Positions 10,981-21,747 of a stretch of 64,000 nucleotides of DNA are shown here, in pieces. The number at the start of each line of letters is the position of its first letter. Position 1 is the first letter of the stretch. Origin of the DNA: Symsagittifera roscoffensis. Taxonomy: Eukaryota > Xenacoelomorpha > Acoela > Convolutidae. The DNA is taken from the NCBI RefSeq assembly GCF_963678635.1, contig NC_087062.1, forward strand, positions 87,397,845 to 87,461,844, given 5' to 3'. The position numbers were made by a program, and so were the translations under genes. The notes below the pieces were generated by a model that did no database searches, had not been told where the DNA came from, and saw only the letters and a program-made list of their open reading frames with translations.

Positions 10981-11770
10981 TAAATCAATACGTTTTTTAC
11001 AACTAGTGAAACTACGAACATTGTAATTGAGCATCGTGTAGCTGATAGTATATTTGTTAATTGAACCAACTGCTCATTTTGAAAGAGTTGCAGGCCGTTT
11101 ATTCTCAATTCTTGTTGCTGTACGCCATCGTAGTTTATCATTTCGGATCGTTTCTGTAAGATTTTCTTCTTCAAAGTAGTTCATCAGGTGACAGTGATTT
11201 AGAAATATAGACGGAAAAATCAAAGTCTTTCAGCCTACGAGCTAAAGCTAAGCTTTGTTTGGCAGCCTATTTGTTGATAAAACGTATCAGTAAAGTTCCT
11301 GGATGGGGTGCGTCTTCTGTGTAGCTCCCGAGACGGAAAACGGAGATGTTGTTAGGATCATATTCAACTATATTTGTCAGAGTTTTTTGCTCATTTGAGG
11401 AGTCGTGATTGACGCGACTAGAATCGTTTCCAGTTGTACATTCAAGAATGCTTTTAATACGAGTTTGAATGAGTCGATTGAATTGCGGTGTTCCAATCTT
11501 CGCGTTGGCAAGTTGTTGATTGATAATGGTTTGCATGCCGGGGTTGATTTCTTTGGATATGGTTACAGACAGTGTTTCGAAAAGTTTTTTAATGGATTGC
11601 TTGAGAGCATCGGGTTCAGCTCGAGTTTTTTTCGCTAAAATAATGCAGAACTCACAGACATAAAGTAGATTTGGTAAATCATCTATGGCGTCGAATACTG
11701 CTTTAGGGATAGATGAACATGTGTCGTGGAACCAGTGGTCACAGTGTGTTTCGAGTTGCACAGTTGTCAC
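10981..11770 (-). pseudogene. Non-LTR retrotransposon ORF1 with PHD-like finger
   Basis: The 167-residue frame at 11770-11267 begins with THCDHWFHDTC...YVCEFC, a C/H pattern like the second half of the PHD finger found in CR1-type ORF1 proteins. The first Cys pair appears out of frame just upstream. The frame ends with SVFRLGSYTEDAPHPGTLLIRF, matching the RLGKY...RPLLVRF entry of the RRM-like ORF1 domain. After a stop, related sequence (RRLKDFDF..., then ORF 11174-10896 with QKRSEMINYDGVQQQELRI) continues to the LTR end at 10980. ORF1 proteins bind element RNA. The LTR of the gypsy-type element appears to have inserted into it. Confidence 0.6.
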
Positions 11771-12109
11771 ATTGCTTTTCGACTTTCACTTCTGACACAA
11801 AGCGTCTCCACCGTTGACATTCGTTGAAATAGAGCCACCACGGTGGCTCCTCGCTGACATCTGAATTTAATCTGGTTATCAGTACAGTACAGAATGATCA
11901 ACAATCATGAAAAAGTGAGAGTTTCTTCTGAGAGTTTGTTATTTTTACCAATTTCATTATTCCAAATTTTCGATTTTGGAACTAAAGCTTCAATGTTAGC
12001 TCCCTGCTTCTAAACTCGTCGCGTGTCTTGAGTCCTTGTGTGTTGAACTCGTCGCGTGTGTTGAATAACGTTAATAACTAATTATTGCTATTGGCCTGGT
12101 CAATGCTCA

Positions 12110-12587
12110 TCCGACTTAATTCTGAACTCAAACCATCGCCTTCACACACATTCAGATTTTGCCCAATGAGAGTATCCTCTTTTCGGTGCTCGTCAACCCT
12201 AGTGGTAAGTTGTCTGACCGTTTGGCCGAACTAGATGGAGTTGGATCCACTACATTCGAAATTGAATACCACTTTCGATTTTAGCTCACTCGAAAAAGTT
12301 GATTTCAACGACGGCATACACGTTTTTAATTTCCTCGTCCGAAACACTGTTCGAGTTGCGGAGATATTCCGTACTTTCTTCGCAAAGTTCTCAGTGTGCT
12401 TACTTCGATATTGAATAATCAGCATGGGTGATAATTCTTTACTGCTCGTAAAAGATATCTGGTTGTCACACTTGCTCCTGAAGTTATTATTCTCCCCTAT
12501 GACATTTTCGAGGGTACGAGACGCAACCCGAGACGTCCAGTGATCTGGATACTGGTTGTCTGACCACTGTTTCTGATTGAGTTTCAT
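12110..12587 (-). pseudogene. Penelope-like linker and GIY-YIG endonuclease remnant
   Basis: The frame 12587-12231 ends in SKVVFNFECSGSNSI followed by a stop exactly where the family has Tyr. After the stop the same frame reads FGQTVRQLTTRVDEH and later NLNVCEGD. This fits the PLE-type GIY-YIG domain (VY..C..C...YIG.T.R.L..R..EH ... C). The catalytic Arg and Glu positions are still visible. It would nick target DNA for integration. The premature stop makes it non-functional here. Confidence 0.75.
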
Positions 12588-12589
12588 TG

Positions 12590-13660
12590 CCTTATCAAAG
12601 CCCTCCCAAATAGACGTACTCAGGAAGACATGGTGAACAGTTCCTTCAATTACACTCTTTTTGTACTGAAGGGGGGTTCCAAATTTACTGAAATCAAGGA
12701 TGGCACTTGTATCAATTGGTTTTACATATCATCCCCAGCTCACTTTCCTGTCCTGATTGATGTTTATTTCTAAATTTAAAAAAGCAAGCTATCCCGAGAC
12801 ATTTGGTGTTTCAATTGCAAACTTTGAGTGAGGATAAAATCCATTGGCAGCTTGAAGTAATTTTTCAGGATCACCCTTGACCGTCCTCACTATATCATCC
12901 ACGTAGCGGAGGAATAGTTTCAAACATGAGGTTCTGTCTCGTTTTCCTACCTTGAAATGCAATTTTTACAATACCACACTATTTCAGCTATGTTTTTCTA
13001 ATCAGTGTCTGATATATCTCCGCATTTAACATGATACTAGTTCAAGCATCCCTCGCACTCTACCCTCTTTTGATGTTTAGGTAATTTTTTTGTTGCATTT
13101 GGGGCAGATTTTTGTACAATTATTTGCAAATGTAGTCAATTCATGAGTTTCTATTTTCAGTGCATGCTCATACTCCTTAAGCCAAAGATTTGGTAAAATC
13201 ACAGCCAGAGAGGCGCCCACGGCCGAACTATTTTATTGAGCGAACCAAGGTTCATTGCAGTTAAAATGAACCTGGCTGACGGCCATATTTAATAATCTTT
13301 TCTTGGTCTTTCTTCTCATTACCGGTGGTTTTCCTGCACAAATGTTTTTCTTACTGCTGTATCAATTGCTTCCTTGAGTTGGTCATTGGTGTCTAAACTT
13401 TCAACATCAAGAGAAATTATGTTCTCATCCGACACCAAATTGGTACTTTCATTGATACTCTTATATCCAATGAGTTTGTTTCAATGTTGGAACCATCATT
13501 ACCCTCAAAAAATTTTGCCAGGTTCCTGTTCAAGTTATCTTATGAGCTACCAGGGAACGATAGGACTGGTCTCAGTGGTGTGTAATTTTTGTGTACTTTG
13601 GCCAGACCATAAAGTCTGGCGTGTTTTCCGCCTCGATCTTAATTTTTTGTAGAGATTTTC
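12590..13660 (-). pseudogene. Penelope-like RT core (fingers-palm-thumb), frameshifted
   Basis: No long ORF survives, but translation across frames gives in order PDFMVWPKYTKI, VHFNCNEPWFAQ, AVGAPLAVILPNLWLKEYE, FLRYVDDIVRTVKGDPEK, SKFAIETPN, LAFLNLEININ and QYKKSVIEGTVHH. These match the ordered conserved blocks of Penelope-like RTs, including the catalytic Asp pair in YVDD near 12895-12906. At least three stops and several frame changes interrupt it. Confidence 0.8.
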
Positions 13661-13739
13661 ACTAAGTTCATCTCTTTTGTTTTCAGGGACAGTAGTTCTT
13701 TATTGATATCTTATTCAATCGTCACTACTATTGAGTCAG

Positions 13740-14090
13740 TCATTGCTCTCTTTCCACTGAATGGCTTCGGATCAAGCAGCCCCCCAATTTTTGATTCACA
13801 AGTTTTTTCCCCATTAAACAGAAAGCGATCCCCTTGTCGTAAAGAATTGCCACTAGCCCGATGCCCTTGAGACACTTTCTCGCCTTTTCGACGCTCTTGT
13901 CCGATTGTGTCTGTTTCACCCGTTTACCGTAGGCTTTTGCTGCGGGATCAATCTCACATAGAGCTTCCCCGGGAACTTCTCGGTGTTTAAAATTTGAGAG
14001 GAAGATGTCGATATCAGCGAGAAATTGTGTCTCAATAAATTTGTCACTGACCGGATGTTTTGGTCCCAATGACAATAGTTGCCGAAACAA
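13740..14090 (-). pseudogene. Penelope-like RT, N-terminal segment
   Basis: A 116-residue frame starts near LLSLGPKHPVSDKFIETQ, the hallmark LSLGPKF block at the start of Penelope-like RTs. It continues through KCLKGIGLVAILYDKGIAFCLM, which corresponds to the conserved ...L..ADKG..vVvM region. It also contains a charged segment with KVEKARKCLK-like spacing. Further upstream, frames at 14473-14273 and between carry NEEIWRSALKYLTL-type helical sequence usual for the family's N-terminus. Confidence 0.75.
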
Positions 14091-14479
14091 ACATATGTGG
14101 TAACTCTATGTCATCGATAGTTGTCACTGATCTCTCACATTTCCAACCTAATATTGATCCTGCCTTTCAGTTAACTTTTCCAGCCTCTTTTAATGTGTTT
14201 CTTTAATTTCTGTGGTTGTCTTCCTTCCCCTGAGTGTTAAGTATTTTAACGCCGAACGCCATATTTCCTCATTTATCCTCTTTGCTCCTCACCTCTTGCC
14301 TTATCTAGTTTGCTTGAGTTGTTCTTCGCATCAGTCCTAGCTTTGTTTATTTCTGTCTTGAGAAGGTTTTTTAGAAATGAGTGGACTGCTCGGTCCGAAA
14401 AAACTCCCCTTTCGGGAACCCGAGATATCAAAAAAACATTTATTATGTCATTTCCCAAACAAACTCTCAACAATAAGAC

Positions 14480-15403
14480 GCGTTGATGGTAATTAAGGAA
14501 TTTATTTTAAATGGAGGCATAGTCACGAACCAGTGTCCAAATTAGTTTTCGTTTCGAAGTCCAAATCAACAATGGAGATGGGAGCAAAACTGTACTTATT
14601 GTTATGCAGGCCACGAGGATTAAACCTGACGTGACACAGAGCAAAACAAAAAACACAACTAACTCACTCTCTTCGCTGAATCCTCCTCCTCCTCTTTGCA
14701 TAATTTCGTTTCCTCGACCCTGTCCATCCTAGTTACCGAACTTTCTTTACTATTCCTTCAGCATATCACCCAGTCAAAAACAATTGGAATGTCATAAACT
14801 AGGGAAAAGTAAAGTATTACGTGAATAAAAGTAAAGAGTCAGATGGCTGGGAACAAAACCAATCAGAATGAGAAAACTAACATTTGCACAGAAAACACTG
14901 GAGTTGAAAGAAACTCGTAAAGATCGACCTGATGAGGCTACGAATCTATCAGATATTGATACTTAGCTGCTTTTTTGTTTTATTGGCTCTACAAATAAAA
15001 AATTTTTGAAGGTTGTTTTTATCATTGAGCATAAAAAATCTCAGTGCTAGGGTGGCACCATGAACTTTCAAAAACTAAAAGTTGTCACAAATATCAATCA
15101 ATGATTAAATCTCTAAACGTGTCAGTTTTGCTTTCATTCGCCACAATCCGCCCCAATTCGGGATTACAAACCGAGCCTTCACTTTTCAACAAAGGGCTAG
15201 GAAGTCGGCTATTGTCACGCCCCACGTCTCAACTATCCTACCAGCAGTCCACAGAACAAGCGTCAAACCGTCTGGTCAAATGTGAAGGAAGGCAAATCTT
15301 TGCTTCATAAGAGATACAAGACTGAATGTCTTGAAAAATTCTCAGCATAAAAAATATAGGTCATGCCATTCATCTTCGGTTACATTTTCCGTAAAAGCAT
15401 CTA
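14480..15403. other. Unassigned interval
   Basis: No recognisable protein or RNA is visible. A minus-strand frame at 14701-14507 has a hydrophobic stretch, and a plus-strand frame runs from 15044 to 15310. Neither has family motifs. The DNA just before 15404 resembles the leader next to LTR copy A (GTAAAAGCATCTA), so a scrap of retroelement leader is likely at about 15360-15403. Confidence 0.4.
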
Positions 15404-16321
15404 TGTTTAACATTCGCCCGGAAAAACATACCAACTGAAAAAAAAACTAGATTATGAAAATACTGACTAGCGTCTAAACACAGCTTCACATGCTTTAAAC
15501 CGTCTCTTCCAAAGTCAGTTCATTGTGTGGTCCATTAACATCGGGTCGAAAATGTTGTTACGATCTAAGGGCTATCCGTCAGACCGGCAAAACTTAATTA
15601 GATGCAAAAACATTGAGCTCATGATTGGGTTTGAGTATCCCCAGACCACGGGGTCACTCCTAAAAACAGGGCTACTTCTTAATTATCATATTATAATATT
15701 TCAGTACACAAAAGACATCATATCCATCGAAGACGGAACAACCCTTTTCCTCAACTCCTAGCTTCTCATGTTCTGAAAAAAGAATTAAATGTTTAATAAA
15801 TTCAGTTCAAGACATTTCGGGAAGCTAAAATATGTTTAAAAATCAGTTTCCAGTCTTTTATCAGGACCCTTCCGGATTTATGGTCTTCAGCAAATAAGCT
15901 TTCTGTTTAGCACCGGGAAGTGTTGCAATCTCGGCTCTCGGCCTTCCCATTTGCTAAATTCAGCACAGTAACGATTGTGTTATTACAATCATAACTTTCC
16001 GGATTGCTTTAGGATCTTCACTATCGCTTTTCTAATTTTCTCTCTGCTTGGTTCAGCGTTCTGTGTGTTTTTTCGAATATCAATGATTCCAGTTCCGAAT
16101 TTTGCGGTTTCTCAGTTGTCGCAGAATTCAAAGACCGTGACGTGTCTTTTTTAAACGAAACTTTAAAAATTATTTTTTCATTCCAAATTAACCTCTTTGA
16201 GTTCGTTCAATTTGACGATTCACACCACTAGTCGTCAAAAAAAAACAATTTTCTCACTGAACTGCTCCAGATAAAAATTCGTTTTTGATATGATTTTCAG
16301 GCCATTCTGTTCGATGTCACA
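15404..16321 (-). repeat. Gypsy-type LTR, copy B
   Basis: This 918-bp segment starts TGTTTAACATTCGCCCGG and ends CGATGTCACA, matching the termini of copies A and D. Shared internal words include ACTCCTAAAAACAGGGCTAC and the ATCCCCAGACCACG block. The left flank resembles the leader beside copy A, so this is probably the LTR of a largely deleted element rather than a clean solo LTR. It is clearly more diverged than copy D. Confidence 0.75.
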
Positions 16322-17499
16322 ATGTTTTTCAAAAAAGTTTGAACCCAGGTGGGCTCTAAAAATGATTTTGAACAGCAGATTTGTGACTATTTAAAACAAA
16401 GCCAACAGCATTTTTTAAAATGACCAGGAGAAAAAAAAAGCTGAATCATGCTGAAACTCCATGAATTTTACAAAATTCTGATTGTTTTTGCCGTCACCAA
16501 AAAAGCTAACGGTTTATTACAGCTGCAAAGCAATTGAAAAAACAGTTCTGAAAGTTGGCGAAAAACAATCAGACCGTCTGGAAAGTTTTAAATATACTCT
16601 CCTTTCATGTCTCCCTCCATAAAAATTGTAAGTGTTTCTAAAAGCACTAATGAAATCTTATTGCACATTCAATTTCGTAGCAATCAGTTTCAAACTCATA
16701 TTCATCCAGTTTGATCAAGTTCCAATTTAAGCTTTGGTAATTAGGATGCTCTATTGATTTTGCTGTCATACAAAAAAGAACTCCAACTTTTTTCCAATTG
16801 TTTTTGACTTCTCTGTTCTTTTCGTCGTTGAATTTTTCTGAAATTTTGAAGCTCTTCGTCGTTCTTGCATTTCGTCGTCGGCTATTTCAGTAATTCAAAA
16901 CATTCTCTCTCTCTCTGCAACATCGACTTTGTAGTCTCAGTCGTTTATGTTTCCTCAAGTACGTCAGTCCAACTATTTTGCTCCGCAGCGCACAGTTTAA
17001 AAAAGAGCAATGGCTCTGCTCTGGAATTTCTTTTTTGTCCAAAACCTTGTGCAGGCACAAATTCACGTTTCTCTCCAGATCTTCCTTTATTATCTTTTTT
17101 CTCTTCTGTCGCTGTCAATTGTCTATATTGACTTTTTCTGATTTTGATTGAAATCCGGTTAGTTATGAAAACCCGGTCAAAGATTTCCAAGCCCATTTCT
17201 AGCTGAAAGGAGCTTTACAACATAATTTGATCCGACATATGTTTACTAGCTTAATCATACAACCAAGCAGTCAGATTAGCTCTGAAGCAGAGCATCAGTC
17301 TTCTTCTGGCCATATTTTTTCAATTCTGTTGGCTCAAATTTTTGCACTTTGTTTCGAACCGATGAAAGTTCTTCAATTAGAATAATTTTTACCACTGCTG
17401 CTTTGTGGACTTCTTTACATGTTTTTAGTTTTTTGTGAGCAACCAAAAAAATAATCGCCATCAATACTCTTACTAATACGATCGTTTCAGGTTGCAATT
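16322..17499. other. Unassigned AT-rich interval with two small ORFs
   Basis: Two minus-strand frames, 17196-16945 (charged, ending WTDVLEET) and 17497-17276 (one hydrophobic segment followed by a Lys/Glu-rich tail), are open for 70-80 codons but match no family I recognise. Pyrimidine-AG words are frequent, so exons cannot be excluded. No RNA gene or repeat is evident. Confidence 0.3.
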
Positions 17500-17587
17500 A
17501 GTCTGGTAGACCCAAGGAGAGTAGCTCTCCAGTATATCAATTCAGTACTAGATTACTTCTTGTTCTTCTTGCTTCAGGAGGCCCTGG

Positions 17588-18352
17588 TCAGTGCTCCGCA
17601 CTGATATGGGCACCTCCCATCCTTCTGAGGCATGTGAACAGGTATCCGTGGTTGTTGAATAGGCTTTCCATGTCGTCATCTCGTCCGTTCAGTTCGTGTC
17701 GTATGTGGGCGCCTCGTTGGCAGCTGAGTATATGGTTTACGGTGCCTGGCTCTCCACAGTCCAGGCAGCCGGGGTCTTCGATGGCCCCAAATCTGGCCAG
17801 GTCAGCTCTGGATAGTGAGGAGTGGCCCGTTCGTAGTTGATTCCACGTGACCTCTTCCCATCTGTTGAGGAACTTCTTCGGGCGGTTTTTCATGGTAGTT
17901 GCCCAGTTTTGGAGGTAACTCTTGTCCTTTGGTCTTCGCTTTTTCTTGATGACGGCTTTGGCCGTGTTGAGTGTCAGTGGGCGTATATCCTGGGCGAGGT
18001 GAGTTGCCTCTCCGGCTGCTACGTCTGCGCACTCGTTCCCTTCGAGTCTGCAGTGTGCGGGGACCCAGACAAAAGTGCAACGCCCAATCTTCTCAACCGC
18101 CTTCCATATGGTGATGCCGCAGTTGGTGTCGTGACCCTCTGGGCCTGTCGCTAGTTTGCTGAGCGAGGAGAGGGAATCAATCGTGATTCTGACGCTGGTG
18201 CCGTGTTCCTGGCCGAGGGTACTCACATACTCCAGGGCTATTTTGATGGCCTCCATCTCTGCTTCATAGGAGGACGCCACAGCAACGGCTGCAGACTTTA
18301 GGGTCGTACTCGTCATCTGGCTCGTGGTCGTTTTTCCTCTTCCAGGATTCAT
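17588..18352 (-). pseudogene. RNase H domain and CCHC-like tail of the non-LTR element
   Basis: This 254-residue frame has the RNase H sequence SSYEAEMEAIKIALEYV (catalytic Glu), RITIDSLSSLSKLA (catalytic Asp) and FVWVPAHCRLEGNECADVAA (His and last Asp). The first catalytic Asp would lie upstream, out of frame. Near residue 195 the tail CLDCGEPGTVNHILSC forms the C-X2-C...H-X4-C motif common after RNase H in these elements. The region removes the RNA strand during target-primed synthesis. Confidence 0.88.
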
Positions 18353-18767
18353 GGGTCCGGCTTTTTAGTCTTGGTTGTACCCAGGCTTTGGCAGTCTTGT
18401 GCGCTGGGACGTCGTCGGGGATGCGGCGTAGGCTCTCGCGGAGCACCGACGCCCTCTCTTGAGCGACATGGCGGAGAGGCGGGAGGTCGGCGCAGGCGAG
18501 GAGGGCTTTCTCGTTGGTGAGTCCGAGGCAGCCTGTTATTACTCTCGCACACTTGTTTTGAGCAGCTTCTACGGCCTTACGGGTCGATGGCTGGGCATGG
18601 TTCATCCAGACTGCCGAAGAGTAGTCCGCGACCGCGCGGGTGGAGGCGATATAGGCTGCTCTGAGGTTGTGTTGGGAGGTCCCGACAGACCGTCTAGCTC
18701 AGCGTGTGCGGCAAATGTCAGCTGGCAGTCCAGTTTCAGCCCCAGGAAGGTAGGGGTTTTCTCGAAC
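18264..18767 (-). pseudogene. Non-LTR RT thumb/connection region
   Basis: Two overlapping frames cover the region between RT and RNase H. FLGLKLDCQLTFAAHAE (about 18750-18700) is the LG...D..L.F..H block. RKAVEAAQNKCARVITGCLG and DLPPLRHVAQERASVLRES (18605-18400) match the usual LE..QN...R.ITG ... PL......R segment. Frames differ from both the RT and RNase H frames, which shows indels. Confidence 0.8.
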
Positions 18768-18768
18768 T

Positions 18769-19910
18769 TCACTGGGTGAGAGAGAGCTTGGTCTTATTGT
18801 TGTTCTCCGCTGGATCTAGCGTGAACACAGTGTAGCAGCACTTGCTTTCGGCCGCGTCTTCGTACTGTGCAAGCTGGACTTTCCAGCGGGAGCACCACTC
18901 TGTGACCGCGTCCAGGGCCGGTTGAAGCTTGGTGGCGCATTTCTTAAGCTCTCGGTCGGAGGCAACCAGTACAGTGTCATCGGCAAAGAGGCTGAGGCCA
19001 CAGTCCGGGGCTCTGTCATAGACTATCTGCCAGATGTCGTTGCAATAACAAAGCCACAGCGCTGGTGCCAGGACGGACCCTTGTGTTAGTCCCTCCCTGA
19101 AGACACGCTCCTTGCTGATGGTGTCATTCCAGCGCACCCTAGCTCGTCTGTCGGCTAGGAATCCTTTGATCCAGCGGATCATGCGCGTCGGCACCTCTAG
19201 GTCCTTCAGCTTCACGTAGAGGGATGCCTTCCACGTCTTGTCGTAGGCACGGCTGAAGTCTAGCAAGACGAGGGCGGCACGGCGAGACTCCTTGGCCTCT
19301 AGTCCGTCGAAGATATCTTGGGTCACTCTCGCTAGCTGTTCTTCGGTGCTTCTGCCTCTACGAAAGCCAGCTTGGCAAGGGGCCAGTTTCTTCTTCGACT
19401 CCAGGTGGTAGACGAGGCGGGTGACGACGAGACGTTCCTCCAGCTTCGCGGTGCAGCTGTTGAGTGCAACTTGTCGGTAGCTGCTGGGTTTCTCCTTGGC
19501 CTTCCCTTTCCTTTTGAAGATTGGTATGATAATACAGTCCCAGGAGTGGTTTATCAGATGGAGGAGGGTTCCCTCTGCGGCTGGGGAAAGATGTTTCAGC
19601 ATTACGTTGCTGATCTCGTCATGTCCCGGGCTCTTCCTGTTCTTCAGGTTTCTGAGGCCTTATCTCAGCTGCCTGAGGCTGAAGGCGCTGCAGGCGTTCT
19701 CTTTGTTGCAACGGCATTCCTGCTTGAGGATTGTCCGGGCTTGTCTGGTGGTAGGACGGTCCTCGCGGCTGTGTTCCACTCTAGAGAATTTTGCATAGAT
19801 CTGGCAGAACAGGTCCGCCTTCTGACGATCCGTGACAGCGTCCCGGAGGGGTTGGCCGGCATCACCAGAGCGTTTAATGGTACTAGGTTACTTCGCATCG
19901 GAGGTCACCT
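18769..19910 (-). pseudogene. Non-LTR RT domain
   Basis: The ORF 19602-18769 carries CIIIPIFKRKGKAKEKPSSY, AGFRRGRSTEEQLA, LVLLDFSRAYDKTWK, GLTQGSVLAPALWLCYCNDI and LSLFADDTVLVASD. These are the ordered non-LTR RT blocks with catalytic Asp in LLDFSRAYD and FADD. Upstream in the same frame RNLKNRKSPGHDEISNVMLK gives the first RT block, separated from more N-terminal sequence by a TAA near 19660. The enzyme would prime reverse transcription at nicked target DNA. An expected Pro before GSVL is replaced by Thr-Gln. Confidence 0.9.
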
Positions 19911-19930
19911 TGTGCATCGCAGGTCACCTT

Positions 19931-21375
19931 GTGCATGTTTTCGTCAACTGCGTTATAATTTGCTGCTACTGATTGTTCAACTTTCAGTTTTTTGGTCCCC
20001 AACCAGGCAACTAGAGAATTGTATCTTGGTTACTTCTAAAAGCTCATATTATCAGAGTTTACATGGTTTTTAGATCATGCTAATTTCAGTCATTTTTAAG
20101 TTCTTTTTGTCTTCTTTTGTTACTCGCAATATCATGTCCGCGTTAGGACTTGGGTATCATGATATCATGATGTTTTTAGCAATTCCCCCAAGACGGTCAG
20201 TATGCTCTCAGAAGTTCATCTGATTAGCCCAAACAAAATTCTACTCGGTCAGATATCGGTATTGAAGGGGCGGTCTCCTCCTCTTCGAAATTTAGCCCTA
20301 TCTCCTAATCAAGGGAACTCTGATACTTCGTCATGGATCTCAATTGAAATAGCTAAAATCTTCAATTCACTGGAGAGCGTCTTTTCTAACCAATAAAGTG
20401 ACGTTGAAAATCTCAGGATTATCGACATTTTTCTGTTTTCTTTATTGTAGGGTCCGAGATTCGAGAAAAGTGGGTGCACGTCAATGTTTCCTCTATCTAA
20501 GTCACCCATGCTATCGCAAAAATGATAGCGATGAGTCGTGTTTATTCAATTTATTCGCGCACGGATAATCTCAGGATGCGGCGGACAATCAAGCACAGTG
20601 GAGACCCTCGGATCAAGACCGACTGGGGACGAAGAACCCCCCCCCCCCCCATGGACAATCAAAAAGCGATAAAGATAGAGAGGAACCAATGGATACAGTA
20701 ACGTTTTCTTACTCTAGAAATCAAAACAACAGGAGAAGTAGGAGAATCCATAAAAGACGCTAATACATAAGGTATTCACAGTCATGGGCCATACAGTAAC
20801 TTTCAAATGTCTTCGATCTATCGCATGTTCGAGACATAAATACTCATCGTTGATGGTGTACCCAGGCAGATCGATCAGGATTGGTAACATGATCACATAG
20901 TTTCTATTCAAAGACTATTCGGTTTCGTTTGCCTCGCCGAAACTATTGGCGTCAATCACGGAATTCATGCCATCTCTGGAACACTCAGCAGGCTGAACCT
21001 AAAACGATGATTTTGATGAAAGTAAGATATTTTACAACCCTGCCTACATGTACTTCGGAAAATAAGGAAAAGAATAATTTGTCCTGAGTTTTATGCAAAT
21101 TTTCTAGCTTCTTGATTGAAGGGAACTTTTGCTCAGCAGACTCTGTCAGTGCCCTCTTTCTTGGCGACTGGAGCCGGACTCTTGGCTGCCAAAGATCTTG
21201 TTCGGAAACTGTGCTTATCCCATCAAGTTAGACAACTTGTCAAGACGCGGAGAAAAATGCATTGCTGTGTCCGGCCTGGCGACCTCTAGGTCCAATGGAA
21301 AAGCGACTTGAGAAGAAATTGGAGGGGTGCCAGTTATTCTGTCTGGACTCGCGATCTCACGCAGTCCCAGATGTC
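19931..21375. other. Unassigned interval
   Basis: It contains a 16-bp palindrome (ATCATGATATCATGAT, about 20157-20172) and a poly-C run at about 20638-20650. A minus-strand segment at about 20999-20912 follows a TTTTAG and ends in a stop after about 29 codons, which could be a terminal exon. Nothing matches a known family. Confidence 0.3.
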
Positions 21376-21747
21376 TCAAAAGTCAGGTGTGTCAGTCCCA
21401 GACAACAAAAGTAAATTGAGTAAATAGTGAAAAAACTCACAGGTGTGGTGAGTCTCGTCATCTTCAAAGGTGCGACAGTTGATGTAACGGTCATCTGATA
21501 CCGGCTTCTGAAGCAACTCGCAAATCTCTCTCTCCAAAATAGATCTGATTTTCGCCTTCGGTGGTGCAATTAAGTCTTTCAGGATCTCGGGCTTGTTGGC
21601 GCGGATATACTGAATTCGAACACAGCAAACACCAGTTGCGATATGGTCTATCGTAGAGTGGATTGACTCGAAATAGTTATCACATTCCGGGGCGCCAAAA
21701 AGAAGGCAACTCCCTGTTCTCGGCTTATTTTCTGTGTCAGAGCACAT
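21376..21747 (-). CDS. Hypothetical exon-like ORF (cysteine-containing)
   Basis: A 123-residue open frame on the minus strand has balanced composition and several cysteines (C in CDNYF, CCVRI, CELL, INCR). It matches no family I recognise. A strong donor-like GTGAGT lies at 21440-21435, right after the codons for DDETHHT, so the exon would end at 21441 and the last residues of the open frame would be intronic. Flanking exons were not identified. Splitting the next frame at the best acceptor candidates quickly gives stops. It may be a host exon, a pseudogene or chance. Confidence 0.3.
   Translation of the reverse strand: MCSDTENKPRTGSCLLFGAPECDNYFESIHSTIDHIATGVCCVRIQYIRANKPEILKDLIAPPKAKIRSILEREICELLQKPVSDDRYINCRTFEDDETHHTCEFFHYLLNLLLLSGTDTPDF

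Larger units (their letters stand above)
12110..14473 (-). mobile_element. Penelope-like element (RT plus GIY-YIG), decayed
   Basis: The minus strand carries the Penelope-like order. A helical N-terminal segment is followed by LLSLGPKHPVSDKF (about 14085), PDFMVWPKYTKI (about 13620, for the usual YGLPKVHK), FNCNEPWFAQ and VGAPLAVILPNLWLKEYE (about 13200-13260). Then come LRYVDDIVRTVKGDP (about 12900), LAFLNLEI, TSAILDFSKFGTPLQYKKSVI, and finally a GIY-YIG-like C-terminus. PLEs encode an RT related to telomerase and a GIY-YIG endonuclease that nicks the target. Here several frameshifts and stops break the frame, and no intact LTR-like ends were found. Confidence 0.85.
17500..19930 (-). mobile_element. 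Non-LTR retrotransposon, I-group-like (RT + RNase H), 5'-truncated
   Basis: A GC-rich block, sharply distinct from its AT-rich flanks, encodes on the minus strand an RT, a connection region, an RNase H and a CCHC-like tail. A C-terminal RNase H places it among I-group-type non-LTR elements. It is truncated before the RT N-terminus near 19930, where composition changes abruptly and a short direct repeat (AGGTCACCTTGTGCAT twice at 19902-19935) occurs. The reading frame shifts at least twice and has a stop in the N-terminal RT. The 3' end lies near 17500-17585. No poly(A) tail is obvious. Confidence 0.88.

Noticed and set aside
15525-15761. Plus-strand ORF inside LTR copy B
   Set aside because: It lies within LTR sequence that is not open in copies A and D over the same span; chance frame.
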